From Streptococcus australis ATCC 700641 (lineage in GTDB: Bacteria; Bacillota; Bacilli; Lactobacillales; Streptococcaceae), in NCBI RefSeq assembly GCF_000186465.1, contig NZ_GL636091.1, positions 1,374,981 to 1,438,980 of the forward strand: a DNA stretch of 64,000 nucleotides, written 5' to 3'. The notes under the pieces are model-generated. The model saw nothing but the letters and a program-made list of their open reading frames with translations, searched no databases and was not told the origin of the DNA. The translations under genes and the position numbers were made by a program. Numbering within the stretch: the stretch's first letter is position 1; each line of letters starts with the position of its first letter. Positions 1 to 9,092 of this stretch are shown piece by piece.

Positions 1-272
1 TATTACAAAATGCTTATGAGCATGCTTTTTCCAATAAAAAATATCAAAAAAATAAAAAAAATCAATGTATTCGTTTGCAAATGACGAAAAATGATGATAT
101 AATACGTATACAAGTAATTGATAATGGTAGCGGTTACAATGTTGAAGCCGTGGGCCAAGAGCATCTTGGTTTAATCCTTGTTCAACGATTTGTAGATAGC
201 AAATTATCCGGAAGACTTGTAACAACCTCAAGTCATGAGGGAACGCAAGTTAAGATAATTTTTAAAGTGTAA
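1..272 (+). CDS. eutW: EutW sensor histidine kinase, C-terminal end (partial)
   Basis: The reading frame is open from the left edge and ends at 272, giving about 90 residues. The visible part is the ATP-binding (HATPase_c) end of a sensor kinase: an N-box-like LQNAYEHAF segment at the start and a DNGSG motif (G1 box) about 40 residues on. In Firmicutes eut clusters the gene directly before eutA is eutW, the cytosolic ethanolamine-sensing kinase that phosphorylates the ANTAR regulator EutV. The sensory half and eutV lie outside the window. The assignment to EutW rather than another kinase rests on position and on the antitermination site that follows. Confidence 0.85.
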   Translation, partial: LQNAYEHAFSNKKYQKNKKNQCIRLQMTKNDDIIRIQVIDNGSGYNVEAVGQEHLGLILVQRFVDSKLSGRLVTTSSHEGTQVKIIFKV

Positions 273-281
273 ATAATTAAA

Positions 282-318
282 GACTAACAATGAAGTCAGT
301 CGAAAAGCAATGACGCTT
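282..318 (+). promoter_or_regulatory. ANTAR (EutV-type) dual-hairpin antitermination site before eutA
   Basis: Hairpin P1 is 282-301: arms GACTAAC and GTCAGTC with one A-C mismatch around the loop AATGAA. Hairpin P2 is 305-318: arms AAGC and GCTT around the loop AATGAC. Both loops are six bases with A at position 1 and G at position 4 and are closed by a C-G pair, which is the published signature of RNA bound by EutV-class ANTAR proteins. P2 shares 312-318 with the 5' arm of the terminator that follows, so P2 and the terminator exclude each other. Phosphorylated EutV should stabilise P1/P2 and allow read-through into eutA. Confidence 0.82.
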
Positions 319-366
319 AAAGAATGCAGAAACGATGTTTCAGTGCATTCTTTAGGCGTCTTTTTT
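312..366 (+). terminator. Intrinsic terminator controlled by the dual hairpin, upstream of eutA
   Basis: A long stem pairs GACGC-TTAAAGAATGCA (from 312) with TGCATTCTTTA-GGCGTC (to 360), with GAAAC/GTTTC inside, followed by six T (361-366). It lies between eutW and the eutA ribosome binding site (367-371), so it would stop transcription of eutA onward unless disrupted. Confidence 0.9.
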
Positions 367-377
367 GGAGGTTTCCT

Positions 378-1808
378 ATGTCGGATAAAATTTTGAGTGT
401 TGGGTTAGACCTAGGAACTGCAACTACTCAACTAGTCCTATCTGAACTTACCATTGAAAATATTGCTTCAGTATTTACAATTCCGCGAGTTTATATAACG
501 GATAAAAAAGTCCTTTATAAAAGTAAAATTATTTTTACACCCATCTCTCATCAATCTTTGATAGAAGTTGATAAGATAAAAGACTTTGTTATTCAAGAAT
601 ATAAAAAAGCAGGAATTGAAAAGCAAAATATTCAAATGGGGGCTGTGATCATTACCGGTGAAACGGCTAGAAAGGAAAATGCTAGTCAGGTTTTACAAGC
701 CTTGAGTGGTTACGCAGGTGATTTCGTAGTTGCTACTGCTGGACCAGACCTTGAGAGTATCATCGCAGGCAAGGGCGCTTGTGCTCATCAATATTCTCAG
801 GAACACCATACGTCAGTAGTAAATATTGATATTGGAGGTGGAACTTCAAACTTCGCAGCGTTTCGCGAAGGGGACGTCATAGATACTGGATGTCTAGATA
901 TTGGTGGACGCTTGATCAAAATTGATCCAACCACCTATAAAATCCAATACATTGCACCAAAATTACAAGAAATTATTAAACAAGAGAGTTTAAGATTGTT
1001 CTTAAATGATATTGTTAATAAGGATGAGTTGAATAAACTCATTCAAATTATGGTCCGTGTATTAGAAAAGGCTGTTGGCCTAGATGTTGATGCTTCATAT
1101 TATGAATTCTTACAAACCAACCATGGTTTAAGGTTGGATTATGAAATTAATTGTGTTTCGTTTTCTGGCGGAGTAGCAGATACTATTACTGAAGAAGCTG
1201 TAGCTAATGATTTCGCTTACGGGGACATTGGTATCATACTTGGACGCGCCATTCGTCAATCAAAAATTTTCGAACAAAAGAAAGTAATTGAATCGGCCGA
1301 AACTATTCGGGCAACAGTTGTGGGTGCTGGTAGCCATACAACAGAAGTTAGTGGAAGTACCATTACTTATATTTCCAAAACACTACCGATTCGAAACATT
1401 CCTGTTTTGAAATTAGCCAAGGACGATGAACTAGAAAGTTGCGAAAAATTAACCAAGATCATTCGTGATAAATTAGAATGGTTTACTTTGGAAAATGAGG
1501 TCCAACAGGTTGCTTTAGCACTTAATGGAGAAAAAAGTCCAAGTTTTGTAAGAGTACAAGAATATGCTACAGCAATCGTCGAAGGAATGGGTGAAACGAT
1601 TCGAAAAAATATTCCCTTACTTGTGGTCGTGAGAGAAGATATGGCTAAAGTTTTGGGACAATGTTTGTTTGCTATTTTACCAAAGGATTATCCATTTGTA
1701 TGTATAGATTCCGTTGATGTTCAAAATGGGGACTATATAGACATTGGTAATCCAGTGATAGAGGGATCTGTTTTACCGGTCGTCGTTAAAACGTTAGTTT
1801 TTAATTAA
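378..1808 (+). CDS. eutA: EutA, ethanolamine ammonia-lyase reactivating factor
   Basis: A 476-residue protein of the ASKHA fold. EutA exchanges damaged cobalamin out of ethanolamine ammonia-lyase at the expense of ATP. The N-terminal phosphate-1 motif [11 protein letters not shown] (about residues 7-17) and the second phosphate motif [10 protein letters not shown] (about 153-162) are visible, and length fits the family. The start is placed at 378, 6 bases after GGAGG (367-371); an upstream in-frame ATG at 324 lies inside the terminator stem and is unlikely to be used. It opens the eut structural operon, with eutB 27 bases downstream. Confidence 0.95.
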   Translation: MSDKILSVGLDLGTATTQLVLSELTIENIASVFTIPRVYITDKKVLYKSKIIFTPISHQSLIEVDKIKDFVIQEYKKAGIEKQNIQMGAVIITGETARKENASQVLQALSGYAGDFVVATAGPDLESIIAGKGACAHQYSQEHHTSVVNIDIGGGTSNFAAFREGDVIDTGCLDIGGRLIKIDPTTYKIQYIAPKLQEIIKQESLRLFLNDIVNKDELNKLIQIMVRVLEKAVGLDVDASYYEFLQTNHGLRLDYEINCVSFSGGVADTITEEAVANDFAYGDIGIILGRAIRQSKIFEQKKVIESAETIRATVVGAGSHTTEVSGSTITYISKTLPIRNIPVLKLAKDDELESCEKLTKIIRDKLEWFTLENEVQQVALALNGEKSPSFVRVQEYATAIVEGMGETIRKNIPLLVVVREDMAKVLGQCLFAILPKDYPFVCIDSVDVQNGDYIDIGNPVIEGSVLPVVVKTLVFN

Positions 1809-1835
1809 GATAATTATTAAGGGAGGAGACTTTAA

Positions 1836-3206
1836 ATGATTTTAAAGACAAAATTATTTGGAAGAGTCTATGAATTCAAATCAGTAAAAGAAGTTCTAGC
1901 TAAAGCCAATGAATACAAGTCGGGTGACCAACTTGCGGGCGTAGCTGCTGAATCTTCTGAAGAACGTGTGGCAGCTAAGGTAGTTTTATCACAATTAAAA
2001 CTTTCCGATTTGTTTAACAACCCAGTTGTACCATACGAAGAAGACGAAGTAACACGCATTATTATCGATGATGTAAACCTTCGAACTTATGAAAAAATTA
2101 AGAACTGGACAGTTTCTGAACTCCGTGAGTGGATTTTGGATAACAAACATCAAAATGTAGACATTCAATGGCTATCTCGTGGCTTGACTTCAGAAATGGT
2201 CGCAGCCGTTGCTAAGTTGATGACTAACCTTGACTTGATTGTCGCAGCGAATAAGATCATCATCACTAAACGCGCTAATACAACTATCGGTATGCCTGGA
2301 ACCTTCTCATCTCGTTTGCAACCAAACCACACTACAGATGATCCTGATGGTATCATGGCTTCTACAATGGAAGGTTTTGCCTATGGATGTGGGGATGCTC
2401 TTCTAGGGTTGAACCCAGTTGATGACTCTGTAGAAAGTACAAAACGTGTTCTTCATAAATTCAATGACTTTATTGAAGAGTATAAGATCCCAACACAACA
2501 CTGTGTACTAGCTCACGTTACAACTCAAATTGAAGCAATGAACCAAGGCGCTCCAACAGGATTGGTCTTCCAATCTATCGCTGGTTCTGAAAAAGGAAAT
2601 GAAGCCTTTGGTTTTAATGCTAAAGTGATTCAGGAAGCTAAAGATACGGCTCAAAAAGTTGGTACTGCAGCTGGTCCAAACGTGATGTACTTTGAAACTG
2701 GTCAAGGTTCTGAATTGTCTTCAGACGCTCACCATGGTGCTGACCAGGTAACAATGGAAGCACGTTGTTATGGTTTTGCAAAACGCTTTGATCCATTCTT
2801 GGTAAATACAGTAGTAGGATTCATCGGACCTGAATATTTGTACGATTCAAAACAAGTTATTCGTGCAGGTTTGGAAGACCACTTCATGGGTAAACTGACT
2901 GGTATTTCTATGGGTTGTGATATCTGTTACACTAACCACATGAAAGCCGATCAAAATGATGCTGAAAATCTATTGGTTCTACTTGGTGCAGCAAACGTTA
3001 ACTACATCATGGCAATTCCTCATGGAGATGATATCATGTTGAACTACCAAACTACTGGTTACCATGAAACTGCAACAATGCGTGATCTCTTGAACAAACG
3101 TCCAATCAAAGAATTTGAAGAATGGATGGAAGGCATGGGATTGATGAAAGATGGACATCTTACTGAAATTGGTGGAGATGGATCTGTCTTTATGAAACGA
3201 AATTAG
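1836..3206 (+). CDS. eutB: Ethanolamine ammonia-lyase large subunit
   Basis: A 456-residue protein, the full family length. With EutC it forms the adenosylcobalamin-dependent lyase that converts ethanolamine to acetaldehyde and ammonia inside the microcompartment. EutB is the TIM-barrel catalytic subunit; the conserved core is present (for example [13 protein letters not shown] near residue 155 and [13 protein letters not shown] near 310). The start follows GGGAGGAG. Codons are noticeably more ordered than in eutA (many preferred third positions), consistent with high expression. eutC follows after 16 bases. Confidence 0.97.
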   Translation: MILKTKLFGRVYEFKSVKEVLAKANEYKSGDQLAGVAAESSEERVAAKVVLSQLKLSDLFNNPVVPYEEDEVTRIIIDDVNLRTYEKIKNWTVSELREWILDNKHQNVDIQWLSRGLTSEMVAAVAKLMTNLDLIVAANKIIITKRANTTIGMPGTFSSRLQPNHTTDDPDGIMASTMEGFAYGCGDALLGLNPVDDSVESTKRVLHKFNDFIEEYKIPTQHCVLAHVTTQIEAMNQGAPTGLVFQSIAGSEKGNEAFGFNAKVIQEAKDTAQKVGTAAGPNVMYFETGQGSELSSDAHHGADQVTMEARCYGFAKRFDPFLVNTVVGFIGPEYLYDSKQVIRAGLEDHFMGKLTGISMGCDICYTNHMKADQNDAENLLVLLGAANVNYIMAIPHGDDIMLNYQTTGYHETATMRDLLNKRPIKEFEEWMEGMGLMKDGHLTEIGGDGSVFMKRN

Positions 3207-3222
3207 TGAGGAGGTACTGACA

Positions 3223-4146
3223 GTGAATGAACAAGATTTGAAAGAAATGATTCGTTCTTTGTTAAGTGAATTAGATACGAATGCTATAACAGAGCCTGAA
3301 AAAGAGGTGCGAACAGTTAACTCTGATTTGAAGGCGCCTGTGAGTAATGGTGTTCAACCTGATAAAGAAGAAAGCCTCATTGAGGATGGAATGATTCCAG
3401 ATATCACAGAAGTGGATATTCAGGAACAATTTTTGATTCCGAATGCCATTAACGAAGAAGCTTATCGTAAAATTAAAAAATTCACACCAGCTCGTTTGGG
3501 ATTGTGGAGAGCAGGTAACCGTTACAAGACTGAAACAGTTCTTCGTTTCCGTGCTGACCATGCGGCAGCACAAGATGCAGTATTCTCTTATGTATCAGAT
3601 GATTTTGTTAAAGAAATGGGATTCATTCCAGTTCAAACCAAAGCAGCAACTAAGGATGAATACTTAACTCGTCCAGACTATGGTCGTGTATTCCCAGAAG
3701 ATCAACAAAAAATCATTAAAGAATCTTGTATATCAAATCCTAAAGTCCAGATCGTTGTTGGTGATGGATTGAGTTCATCAGCCATTGAAGCAAACGTAAA
3801 GGATTTCTTGCCAGCTTTGAAACAAGGTTTAAAAATGTTTGGTCTTGAATATAATGAAGTTCTTTTCATCAAACATGCCCGTGTTGCAGCAATGGACCAA
3901 ATTGCTGAACTTACAGGTGCTGAAGTGATCTGTATGCTTGTAGGTGAACGTCCTGGCTTGGTAACAGCTGAATCTATGAGTGCTTACATGGCTTATAAAC
4001 CTACAGTTGGTATGCCAGAATCTCGTCGTACAGTAGTATCAAATATCCATAAAGGTGGAACTCCAGCAGTTGAAGCTGGTGCCTACGTGGCTGAAATTAT
4101 TAAGAAGATTCTTGATAATAAGAAGTCAGGTGTAGAATTAAAATAG
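3223..4146 (+). CDS. eutC: Ethanolamine ammonia-lyase small subunit
   Basis: A 307-residue protein that completes the B12-binding site of the lyase with EutB. The conserved part starts near residue 80 ([19 protein letters not shown]); the motif [11 protein letters not shown] near residue 176 is typical of EutC. The first 18 residues ([16 protein letters not shown]) form an amphipathic helix followed by a poorly conserved acidic linker of about 60 residues, the arrangement of a microcompartment targeting peptide. The start codon is GTG, 8 bases after GAGGAGG. Confidence 0.96.
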   Translation: MNEQDLKEMIRSLLSELDTNAITEPEKEVRTVNSDLKAPVSNGVQPDKEESLIEDGMIPDITEVDIQEQFLIPNAINEEAYRKIKKFTPARLGLWRAGNRYKTETVLRFRADHAAAQDAVFSYVSDDFVKEMGFIPVQTKAATKDEYLTRPDYGRVFPEDQQKIIKESCISNPKVQIVVGDGLSSSAIEANVKDFLPALKQGLKMFGLEYNEVLFIKHARVAAMDQIAELTGAEVICMLVGERPGLVTAESMSAYMAYKPTVGMPESRRTVVSNIHKGGTPAVEAGAYVAEIIKKILDNKKSGVELK

Positions 4147-4162
4147 AAAAGGGGTTTAGATT

Positions 4163-4816
4163 TTGAGAAATGATAGACTTGGCGCTAACGTATTAAGTGC
4201 ATTATTGATTTCTAATGTAGATGCAGGGTTAGCAGCATCATTGGAATTGAAACCACATCACAGAAGTTTGGGAATTATTACCTCTGACTGCGATGATGTA
4301 ACCTATGTTGCTTTGGATGAAGCAACAAAGGCAGCCGATGTTGAAGTTGTTTACGCTCGCAGTATGTATGCTGGAGCTGGAAATGCCTCAACTAAACTAG
4401 CTGGTGAAGTAATCGGTATCTTGGCTGGGCCAAACCCAGAAGAGGTTCGCAGTGGCTTGGATGTTGTGGTCTATGAAATTGAAAACGGAGCTAGCTTCTA
4501 TAGCGCAAATGATGATGATAGTATCCCATATTTTGCTCACTGTATTTCAAGAGCAGGTACTTATTTGTCTGAAGGTGCTAATGCACAAGAAGGTACAGCA
4601 ATTGCTTACTTGATTGCCCCTCCTGCTGAAGCTATGGTAGGTTTGGATGCTGCTTTAAAAGCTGCTGATGTGACGGTTGGAGCATTCTATGGTCCACCAA
4701 GTGAAACAAACTTTGCTGGTGGTTTATTGACTGGATCTCAATCTGCTTGTCGTGCTGCGTGTGATGCATTTGCACGAACTGTTATTAGTATTGCAGACAA
4801 TCCACAGAATTATTAA
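4163..4816 (+). CDS. eutL: EutL, trimeric tandem-BMC shell protein
   Basis: A 217-residue protein with two circularly permuted BMC domains, the length and sequence of EutL (start RNDRLGANVLSALLISNVD, central GILAGPNPEEVRSGL). EutL trimers form shell facets with a gated central pore for larger metabolites. Translation appears to start at TTG, 10 bases after AAGGGG; no ATG nearby fits the conserved N-terminus. It lies between eutC and the next shell gene in the usual Firmicutes order. Confidence 0.95.
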   Translation: MRNDRLGANVLSALLISNVDAGLAASLELKPHHRSLGIITSDCDDVTYVALDEATKAADVEVVYARSMYAGAGNASTKLAGEVIGILAGPNPEEVRSGLDVVVYEIENGASFYSANDDDSIPYFAHCISRAGTYLSEGANAQEGTAIAYLIAPPAEAMVGLDAALKAADVTVGAFYGPPSETNFAGGLLTGSQSACRAACDAFARTVISIADNPQNY

Positions 4817-4830
4817 GATGAGGTATGCTC

Positions 4831-5493
4831 ATGGTAGAAAAGGCACTTGGATTAATTGAAGTGCGAGGTTTTCTTGGAGCAATTGTTGTAGCAGATGCTG
4901 CTTTGAAAGCTGCAAATGTCTCACTATTAAATGTAGAAACTGTTAAGTCAGGTTTGAACACAGTTCAGTTAGTAGGCGACGTTAGTGCAGTAAGATCAGC
5001 TGTAGAAGCTGCAGTTGAGATTGCACAGGAACAACCTTACTATCTTCATAGTCATGTGATTGCACGACTAGACTCACAAACAGATTCAATCCTCATTCCA
5101 ATTCGTAAGGAAGAGAGTAAAGAAGTGTCAAAAGTTGAAACTACCTCATCTGTTGAAGAAAGTGAATCAAATGATCTTGATTCATTAGAAATAACTGAGG
5201 TAAGTCTAGAACCTTTAGTGTCAGAAGTTGAAGAAACTAGCGTTGAAGAAATTAGCGTTGAAGAAACTAGCGTTGAAGAAATTGTTTCCGATATTGTTTC
5301 TGATATTGTGGTTGAAGAGGAAAATTCAACAGAAGAACACCTGAAATATTCTGAGGAAGAATTAAAAAAATTCAAAGTTGTTGAATTAAGAAGTATTGCT
5401 TATCGGGAAGATAAAGTCGATCTGTCTAAGAAAGAAATTAAATTTGCGAACAAACAACTACTTATTCAAGCTTTACTGAAATTGAAATCATAG
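4831..5493 (+). CDS. eutK: BMC-domain shell protein with acidic linker and SAP/Rho-N-like tail (EutK-like)
   Basis: A 220-residue protein. Residues 1-90 are one BMC domain (MVEKALGLIEVRGFLGAIVVADAA and onward). A linker rich in Glu, Ser and Val follows, partly built from a 15-bp in-frame tandem repeat. The last 45 residues (EELKKFKVVELRSIA ... ANKQLLIQALLKLK) have the look of a SAP or Rho N-terminal helix-extended-loop-helix fold. EutK of Salmonella also carries a nucleic-acid-binding-like C-terminal domain after a BMC domain, so the symbol is by analogy. The start at 4831 is chosen over the ATG at 4825 because it sits 7 bases after GATGAGG and matches the usual BMC N-terminus. Confidence 0.8.
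   Translation: MVEKALGLIEVRGFLGAIVVADAALKAANVSLLNVETVKSGLNTVQLVGDVSAVRSAVEAAVEIAQEQPYYLHSHVIARLDSQTDSILIPIRKEESKEVSKVETTSSVEESESNDLDSLEITEVSLEPLVSEVEETSVEEISVEETSVEEIVSDIVSDIVVEEENSTEEHLKYSEEELKKFKVVELRSIAYREDKVDLSKKEIKFANKQLLIQALLKLKS
5227..5307 (+). repeat. In-frame short tandem repeat inside the EutK-like linker
   Basis: A 15-bp unit, GTTGAAGAAACTAGC with a C/T variant, occurs at 5227, 5242 and 5257 and partly at 5272 (coding VEETS / VEEIS). Two copies of a 12-bp unit follow at 5284 and 5296 (coding VSDI). Units are multiples of three, so copy-number changes would alter linker length without breaking the frame. Confidence 0.9.
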
Positions 5494-5504
5494 GAGAAAG
5501 TTGA

Positions 5505-6980
5505 ATGTATATTGAAGATAAAGATCTTTTATCTATTCAGGAAGTTCGCCATTTGATTCAACGAGCTAAAGTTGCTCAACAAAAACTAGCATTGATGAGT
5601 CAAGAACAAATCGATACCATTGTAAAAGTTGTAGCTAAAGCTTGTTATGATCAAAGAGAACGTTTAGCCAAAATGGCCGCAGAAGAAACTGGATTTGGTA
5701 AGTGGCAAGATAAAGTTCTTAAGAATGCACTTGCTTCAAAAGGCATCCTTGAAGAAATCAAGGATATGCGCACAGTTGGTATTTTGCGTGAAGATAAAGA
5801 AAATAAAGTTATTGAAGTAGGTGTTCCAGTTGGTGTCGTTGCTGGGTTAATTCCTTCAACCAATCCAACTTCAACAGTTATGTACAAAGCGCTTATCGCA
5901 TTAAAAGGTGGAAACAGTATTGTCTTCTCTCCACACCCACATGCTGCAAAATGTATTAATGAAACAGTTGATATTATTAAAAAGGCAGCAGTTTCAGCTG
6001 GGTGCCCAGAAGGTGCTGTCAGTGTGATTCAACGTGTTTCTATTGAAGCAACTAATGAGTTGATGAAACACAAGGATACAAATCTGATTTTAGCAACTGG
6101 TGGGAATGCGATGGTAAAAGCTGCCTATTCTTCAGGAACTCCTGCAATTGGTGTAGGACCTGGTAATGGACCAGCATTTATTGAAAAAACTGCAGATGTT
6201 CCTAAAGCTGTTCGTCAAATTCTTGATTCAAAAACATTCGATAATGGTGTGATCTGTGCTTCAGAACAATCAATCATTGTCGAAGAAGAAATGAAAGAAA
6301 AGGTTGTCGAAGAGTTTAAACGTCAAGGTGCTTACTTCGTTCCAAAAGAAGATGCTAAGAAATTAGGAGCCTTCATCATTTTACCAAGTGGAGCAATGAA
6401 TCCAAAAATGGTAGGTAAGACTCCTCAAGTCATTGCAAAACTAGCTGGAATCTCTGTTCCTGATGATGCGCGTGTCTTGATTGCTGATGGAGAAGGTGTT
6501 GGTAAACAATATCCTTACTCAATGGAAAAACTCGCTCCAGTTCTAGGTTTCTACACTGTTAAAACATGGGAAGAAGCGTGTGAATTGAGTATTCGTATTC
6601 TTCACCATGAAGGAGCAGGTCATACTTTAGCAATCCATACACAAAATGAAAACATCGTTCGTGAATTTGCTTTAAGAAAACCTGTTTCAAGACTTTTGGT
6701 CAACACTCCTGCAGCACTTGGAGGAGTTGGTGCTACAACAGGCTTGTTCCCAGCCTTTACCTTAGGTTGTGGAGCTGTCGGTGGAAGTGCTACTTCTGAT
6801 AATGTCAGCCCATTGAATCTGATTAATATTCGCCGAGTTGCATATGGTACAGCAGAATTAGCAGATTTGAGAAAGACTGAAAATCAAGAGTGTCTTGACT
6901 GTCAAGTTGAAAAACAAATTGATGAGGAACAATTGGTCGATTTACTTGTTCAACGTGTGTTATCAAAATTAACTAAATAA
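5505..6980 (+). CDS. eutE: EutE, CoA-acylating acetaldehyde dehydrogenase
   Basis: A 491-residue enzyme that oxidises acetaldehyde to acetyl-CoA with NAD+ and CoA inside the microcompartment. The catalytic cysteine is in GVICASEQS (about residue 251); the NAD-binding region around VPVGVVAGLIPSTNPTS and the glycine-rich AIGVGPGNGPAFIE match the family. The protein ends in an amphipathic helix (EEQLVDLLVQRVLSKL) after a CLDC-containing linker, a likely C-terminal encapsulation peptide. The start is 5 bases after AGGAGAAAG. Confidence 0.96.
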   Translation: MYIEDKDLLSIQEVRHLIQRAKVAQQKLALMSQEQIDTIVKVVAKACYDQRERLAKMAAEETGFGKWQDKVLKNALASKGILEEIKDMRTVGILREDKENKVIEVGVPVGVVAGLIPSTNPTSTVMYKALIALKGGNSIVFSPHPHAAKCINETVDIIKKAAVSAGCPEGAVSVIQRVSIEATNELMKHKDTNLILATGGNAMVKAAYSSGTPAIGVGPGNGPAFIEKTADVPKAVRQILDSKTFDNGVICASEQSIIVEEEMKEKVVEEFKRQGAYFVPKEDAKKLGAFIILPSGAMNPKMVGKTPQVIAKLAGISVPDDARVLIADGEGVGKQYPYSMEKLAPVLGFYTVKTWEEACELSIRILHHEGAGHTLAIHTQNENIVREFALRKPVSRLLVNTPAALGGVGATTGLFPAFTLGCGAVGGSATSDNVSPLNLINIRRVAYGTAELADLRKTENQECLDCQVEKQIDEEQLVDLLVQRVLSKLTK

Positions 6981-7011
6981 TTTACTTATTTCATAATTGG
7001 AGGAAATTAAA

Positions 7012-7299
7012 ATGGCAAACGCAAATGCATTAGGAATGGTTGAAACAAAAGGTTTAGTAGCTGCTATCGAAGCAGCAGATGCTATGGTAAAAGCAGCGAA
7101 CGTTACATTGATTGGTAAACAACAAGTCGGAGCTGGTTTGGTAACTGTAATGGTTCGTGGTGACGTAGGTGCTGTTAAAGCTGCAACAGATGCAGGTGCG
7201 GCAGCAGCTGAAAATGTAGGTGAATTGATTTCTGTACATGTCATCCCACGTCCACATTCAGAAGTAGAAGTAATTTTACCACATCCATCAGCTGAATAA
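7012..7299 (+). CDS. eutM: EutM hexameric BMC shell protein, copy 1
   Basis: A 95-residue single-BMC-domain protein ([19 protein letters not shown]), the major hexagonal facet protein of eut microcompartments. The start is placed at ATG 7012, 7 bases after GGAGG. It differs from the next gene by only a few residues (Ala2/Ser2, Ala17/Gly17 and the last residues), and the DNA is almost identical, so this is a recent tandem duplication or a pair kept alike by gene conversion. Confidence 0.95.
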   Translation: MANANALGMVETKGLVAAIEAADAMVKAANVTLIGKQQVGAGLVTVMVRGDVGAVKAATDAGAAAAENVGELISVHVIPRPHSEVEVILPHPSAE

Positions 7300-7332
7300 T
7301 TAAGTTTAAGTCAATAATAGGAGGAAAAGAAT

Positions 7333-7614
7333 ATGTCAAACGCAAACGCATTAGGAATGGTTGAAACAAAAGGTTTAGTAGGTGCTATCGAAGCAGCAGA
7401 TGCTATGGTAAAAGCAGCAAACGTTACATTGATTGGTAAACAACAAGTCGGAGCTGGTTTGGTAACTGTAATGGTTCGTGGTGACGTAGGTGCTGTTAAA
7501 GCTGCAACAGATGCAGGTGCAGCAGCAGCTGAAAATGTAGGTGAATTGATTTCTGTACATGTCATCCCACGTCCACATTCAGAAGTAGAAGTAATCCTAC
7601 CTCATAAAGAGTAG
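7333..7614 (+). CDS. eutM: EutM hexameric BMC shell protein, copy 2
   Basis: A 93-residue single-BMC-domain protein with the same core as copy 1, ending in PHKE instead of PHPSAE. A strong site (AGGAGG) precedes the ATG. Two copies in tandem give the facet protein a double gene dose. The gene is followed by a 167-base gap before eutT, the longest inside the eut operon. Confidence 0.95.
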   Translation: MSNANALGMVETKGLVGAIEAADAMVKAANVTLIGKQQVGAGLVTVMVRGDVGAVKAATDAGAAAAENVGELISVHVIPRPHSEVEVILPHKE

Positions 7615-7781
7615 ATTTTCAAAATTTCTCATGCAGGTAATCAGCAATTAATGTTTTGATAGGAATAAGCATTTTGATGTAAAGAATATTCATTCATGTT
7701 AATAGCTGAGCGAGGTTGGGAAGTTACATCTCAACCTCGTTGTATCCCTGTGTTTAATTTGTGGTAGAAGGATGTGAATGC
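7615..7781 (+). other. Intergenic gap in the eut operon with one stable hairpin (7711-7739)
   Basis: CGAGGTTGGGA (7711-7721) pairs with TCTCAACCTCG (7729-7739) with one G-T wobble around a 7-base loop. No T-run follows, so it is not a convincing terminator; it may be a partial terminator or an RNA-stability element separating the highly expressed shell genes from eutT onward. I looked for AxxGxx-loop hairpins here and found none with supporting stems. Confidence 0.5.
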
Positions 7782-8423
7782 ATGACAGTTTATACTGAAT
7801 CACGAATTAGGAAGCTCATCAAAAATGGTCAGGTCAGTGAGCAAAATGTTCTAAAACTTTCTAGTGAGGACAAATTGACTCCAGCTGCAAGAGGTTTCTT
7901 GCATGATCGCCATATTCAAGTAGCTTATTCTGATTCGCCAACTAAAACTCAAACAGAGATTAGTAAACCATTTCATATGACTGTTTCGTCTCTAGAAGAG
8001 TCTGCTGTGTATCCACTACTTTTCAAGCTAACGAAACTATATACCTATTTTCTAAGATGCCAAAAAGAACTCCATCTTGCTTATTTAGATGAAAAAGTTG
8101 ATCAATTGGGAAATCTACTACAAATAGTAGAAAAGATTGTCGGCTGTTATATTGAAGAAGATATCTCATTTTATAACCCAAATTTTGGGACAAATGAAGA
8201 TTTACAGTCAATTCGAGTCATTAAACAGTTGGATCAAGGAAGTGTAAGAGTTGATTACAAATGTGAGGATTGGAAACTTTCTTGCTATGAGTTATATCTT
8301 GAAATTATAAATATCCGAGAGGAATTGACCTTAGTATCGTCTAACAATCAAGATGTTTATGCGGATAAACTAATCACATTATTGAAATCAATTGAAGTTT
8401 TAGTGTGGCTTATTTTAGAATAG
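7782..8423 (+). CDS. eutT: EutT, cobalamin adenosyltransferase
   Basis: A 213-residue protein matching Firmicutes EutT by order and content. It would convert cob(I)alamin to adenosylcobalamin for EutBC. Residues 1-50 form a small module (SRIRKLIKNGQ ... LTPAARGFLHDRHIQV) that recurs, degenerate, at the end of the gene at 9093. The rest is largely helical, with long stretches such as LHLAYLDEKVDQLGNLLQIV. The start is ATG 7782, 7 bases after AAGGATG, rather than the upstream in-frame GTG at 7761. A second, PduO-type adenosyltransferase is encoded at 30950. Confidence 0.82.
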   Translation: MTVYTESRIRKLIKNGQVSEQNVLKLSSEDKLTPAARGFLHDRHIQVAYSDSPTKTQTEISKPFHMTVSSLEESAVYPLLFKLTKLYTYFLRCQKELHLAYLDEKVDQLGNLLQIVEKIVGCYIEEDISFYNPNFGTNEDLQSIRVIKQLDQGSVRVDYKCEDWKLSCYELYLEIINIREELTLVSSNNQDVYADKLITLLKSIEVLVWLILE

Positions 8424-8439
8424 AATGTGGAGAATAACA

Positions 8440-9066
8440 ATGTCATTTGAAAATTTAATTGATAAAGTTATTGATAGGATTCAAAATGAACTAGACAGCT
8501 CCTTTGAAGTGGAAGCCAGTGGTCGACATGTGCATTTAAGTCGCAAAGAATTAGATGCTTTGTTCGGAACTGGTTATGAATTGACCAAGGCGAAAGATTT
8601 ATCTCAACCTGGTCAGTATGCTTCAAAAGAACGTTTGACTGTAGTGGGTCCAAAAGGAGCTTTTCATAATGTCGTTATTTTGGGACCTGTTAGAAAAGAG
8701 TCTCAAGTAGAGGTATCACTTACAGACTGCTTACAATTAGGAGTAAAAGCTCCTATTCGTGAAAGCGGTGATATTGAGGGTACTCCAGGTATTGTATTGG
8801 TGAATGGAGATAAATCAGTTTCTTTGGATAAAGGGTTGATTGTAGCAAAACGCCATGTTCATATGACACCTGAAGATGCAGAAAAAATTGGTGTGAAAAA
8901 TCATGATATTGTAAAAGTAAAAGTTGAAGGGGCAAGACCTTTAATTTTTGATGATGTTGTGATTCGTGTTAGCCCAAAATTTGCAACTTATATGCATATT
9001 GATTACGATGAAGCCAATGCTTGTGGTTTTAGCAAAGGAATCCGTGGTCGTATAATTAAAGACTAG
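8440..9066 (+). CDS. pduL: PduL-type phosphotransacetylase (EutD)
   Basis: A 208-residue PduL-family phosphate acyltransferase, converting acetyl-CoA to acetyl phosphate and recycling CoA within the microcompartment. The duplicated metal-binding motif is visible: ASGRHVHLSRKELD near residue 25 and AKRHVHMTPEDAE near 137, each carrying HVH. The first 18 residues (SFENLIDKVIDRIQNEL) form a targeting-type amphipathic helix. The start is ATG 8440, 7 bases after GGAG; an ATG at 8425 would add five residues ahead of the helix. Firmicutes eut clusters use PduL in place of Pta-type EutD. Confidence 0.93.
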   Translation: MSFENLIDKVIDRIQNELDSSFEVEASGRHVHLSRKELDALFGTGYELTKAKDLSQPGQYASKERLTVVGPKGAFHNVVILGPVRKESQVEVSLTDCLQLGVKAPIRESGDIEGTPGIVLVNGDKSVSLDKGLIVAKRHVHMTPEDAEKIGVKNHDIVKVKVEGARPLIFDDVVIRVSPKFATYMHIDYDEANACGFSKGIRGRIIKD

Positions 9067-9092
9067 TATTGCTTGATGGAGGTAGGTCAAAA

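Noticed and set aside
324..377. An earlier eutA start at 324
   Set aside because: It lies inside the terminator stem and lacks a ribosome site; ATG 378 follows GGAGG.
5052..5375. Minus-strand serine-rich open frame opposite the EutK-like gene
   Set aside because: It mirrors the Glu/Val repeat linker and has no ribosome site; a shadow of the real gene.
6969..7578. Minus-strand alanine/threonine-rich frames opposite the two eutM genes
   Set aside because: They occur in both copies only because the genes are duplicates; no start signals.
7615..7781. A third EutV-type antitermination site or a B12 riboswitch before eutT
   Set aside because: The gap has one stable hairpin but no pair of AxxGxx-loop stems, no T-run and no B12-box-like sequence.
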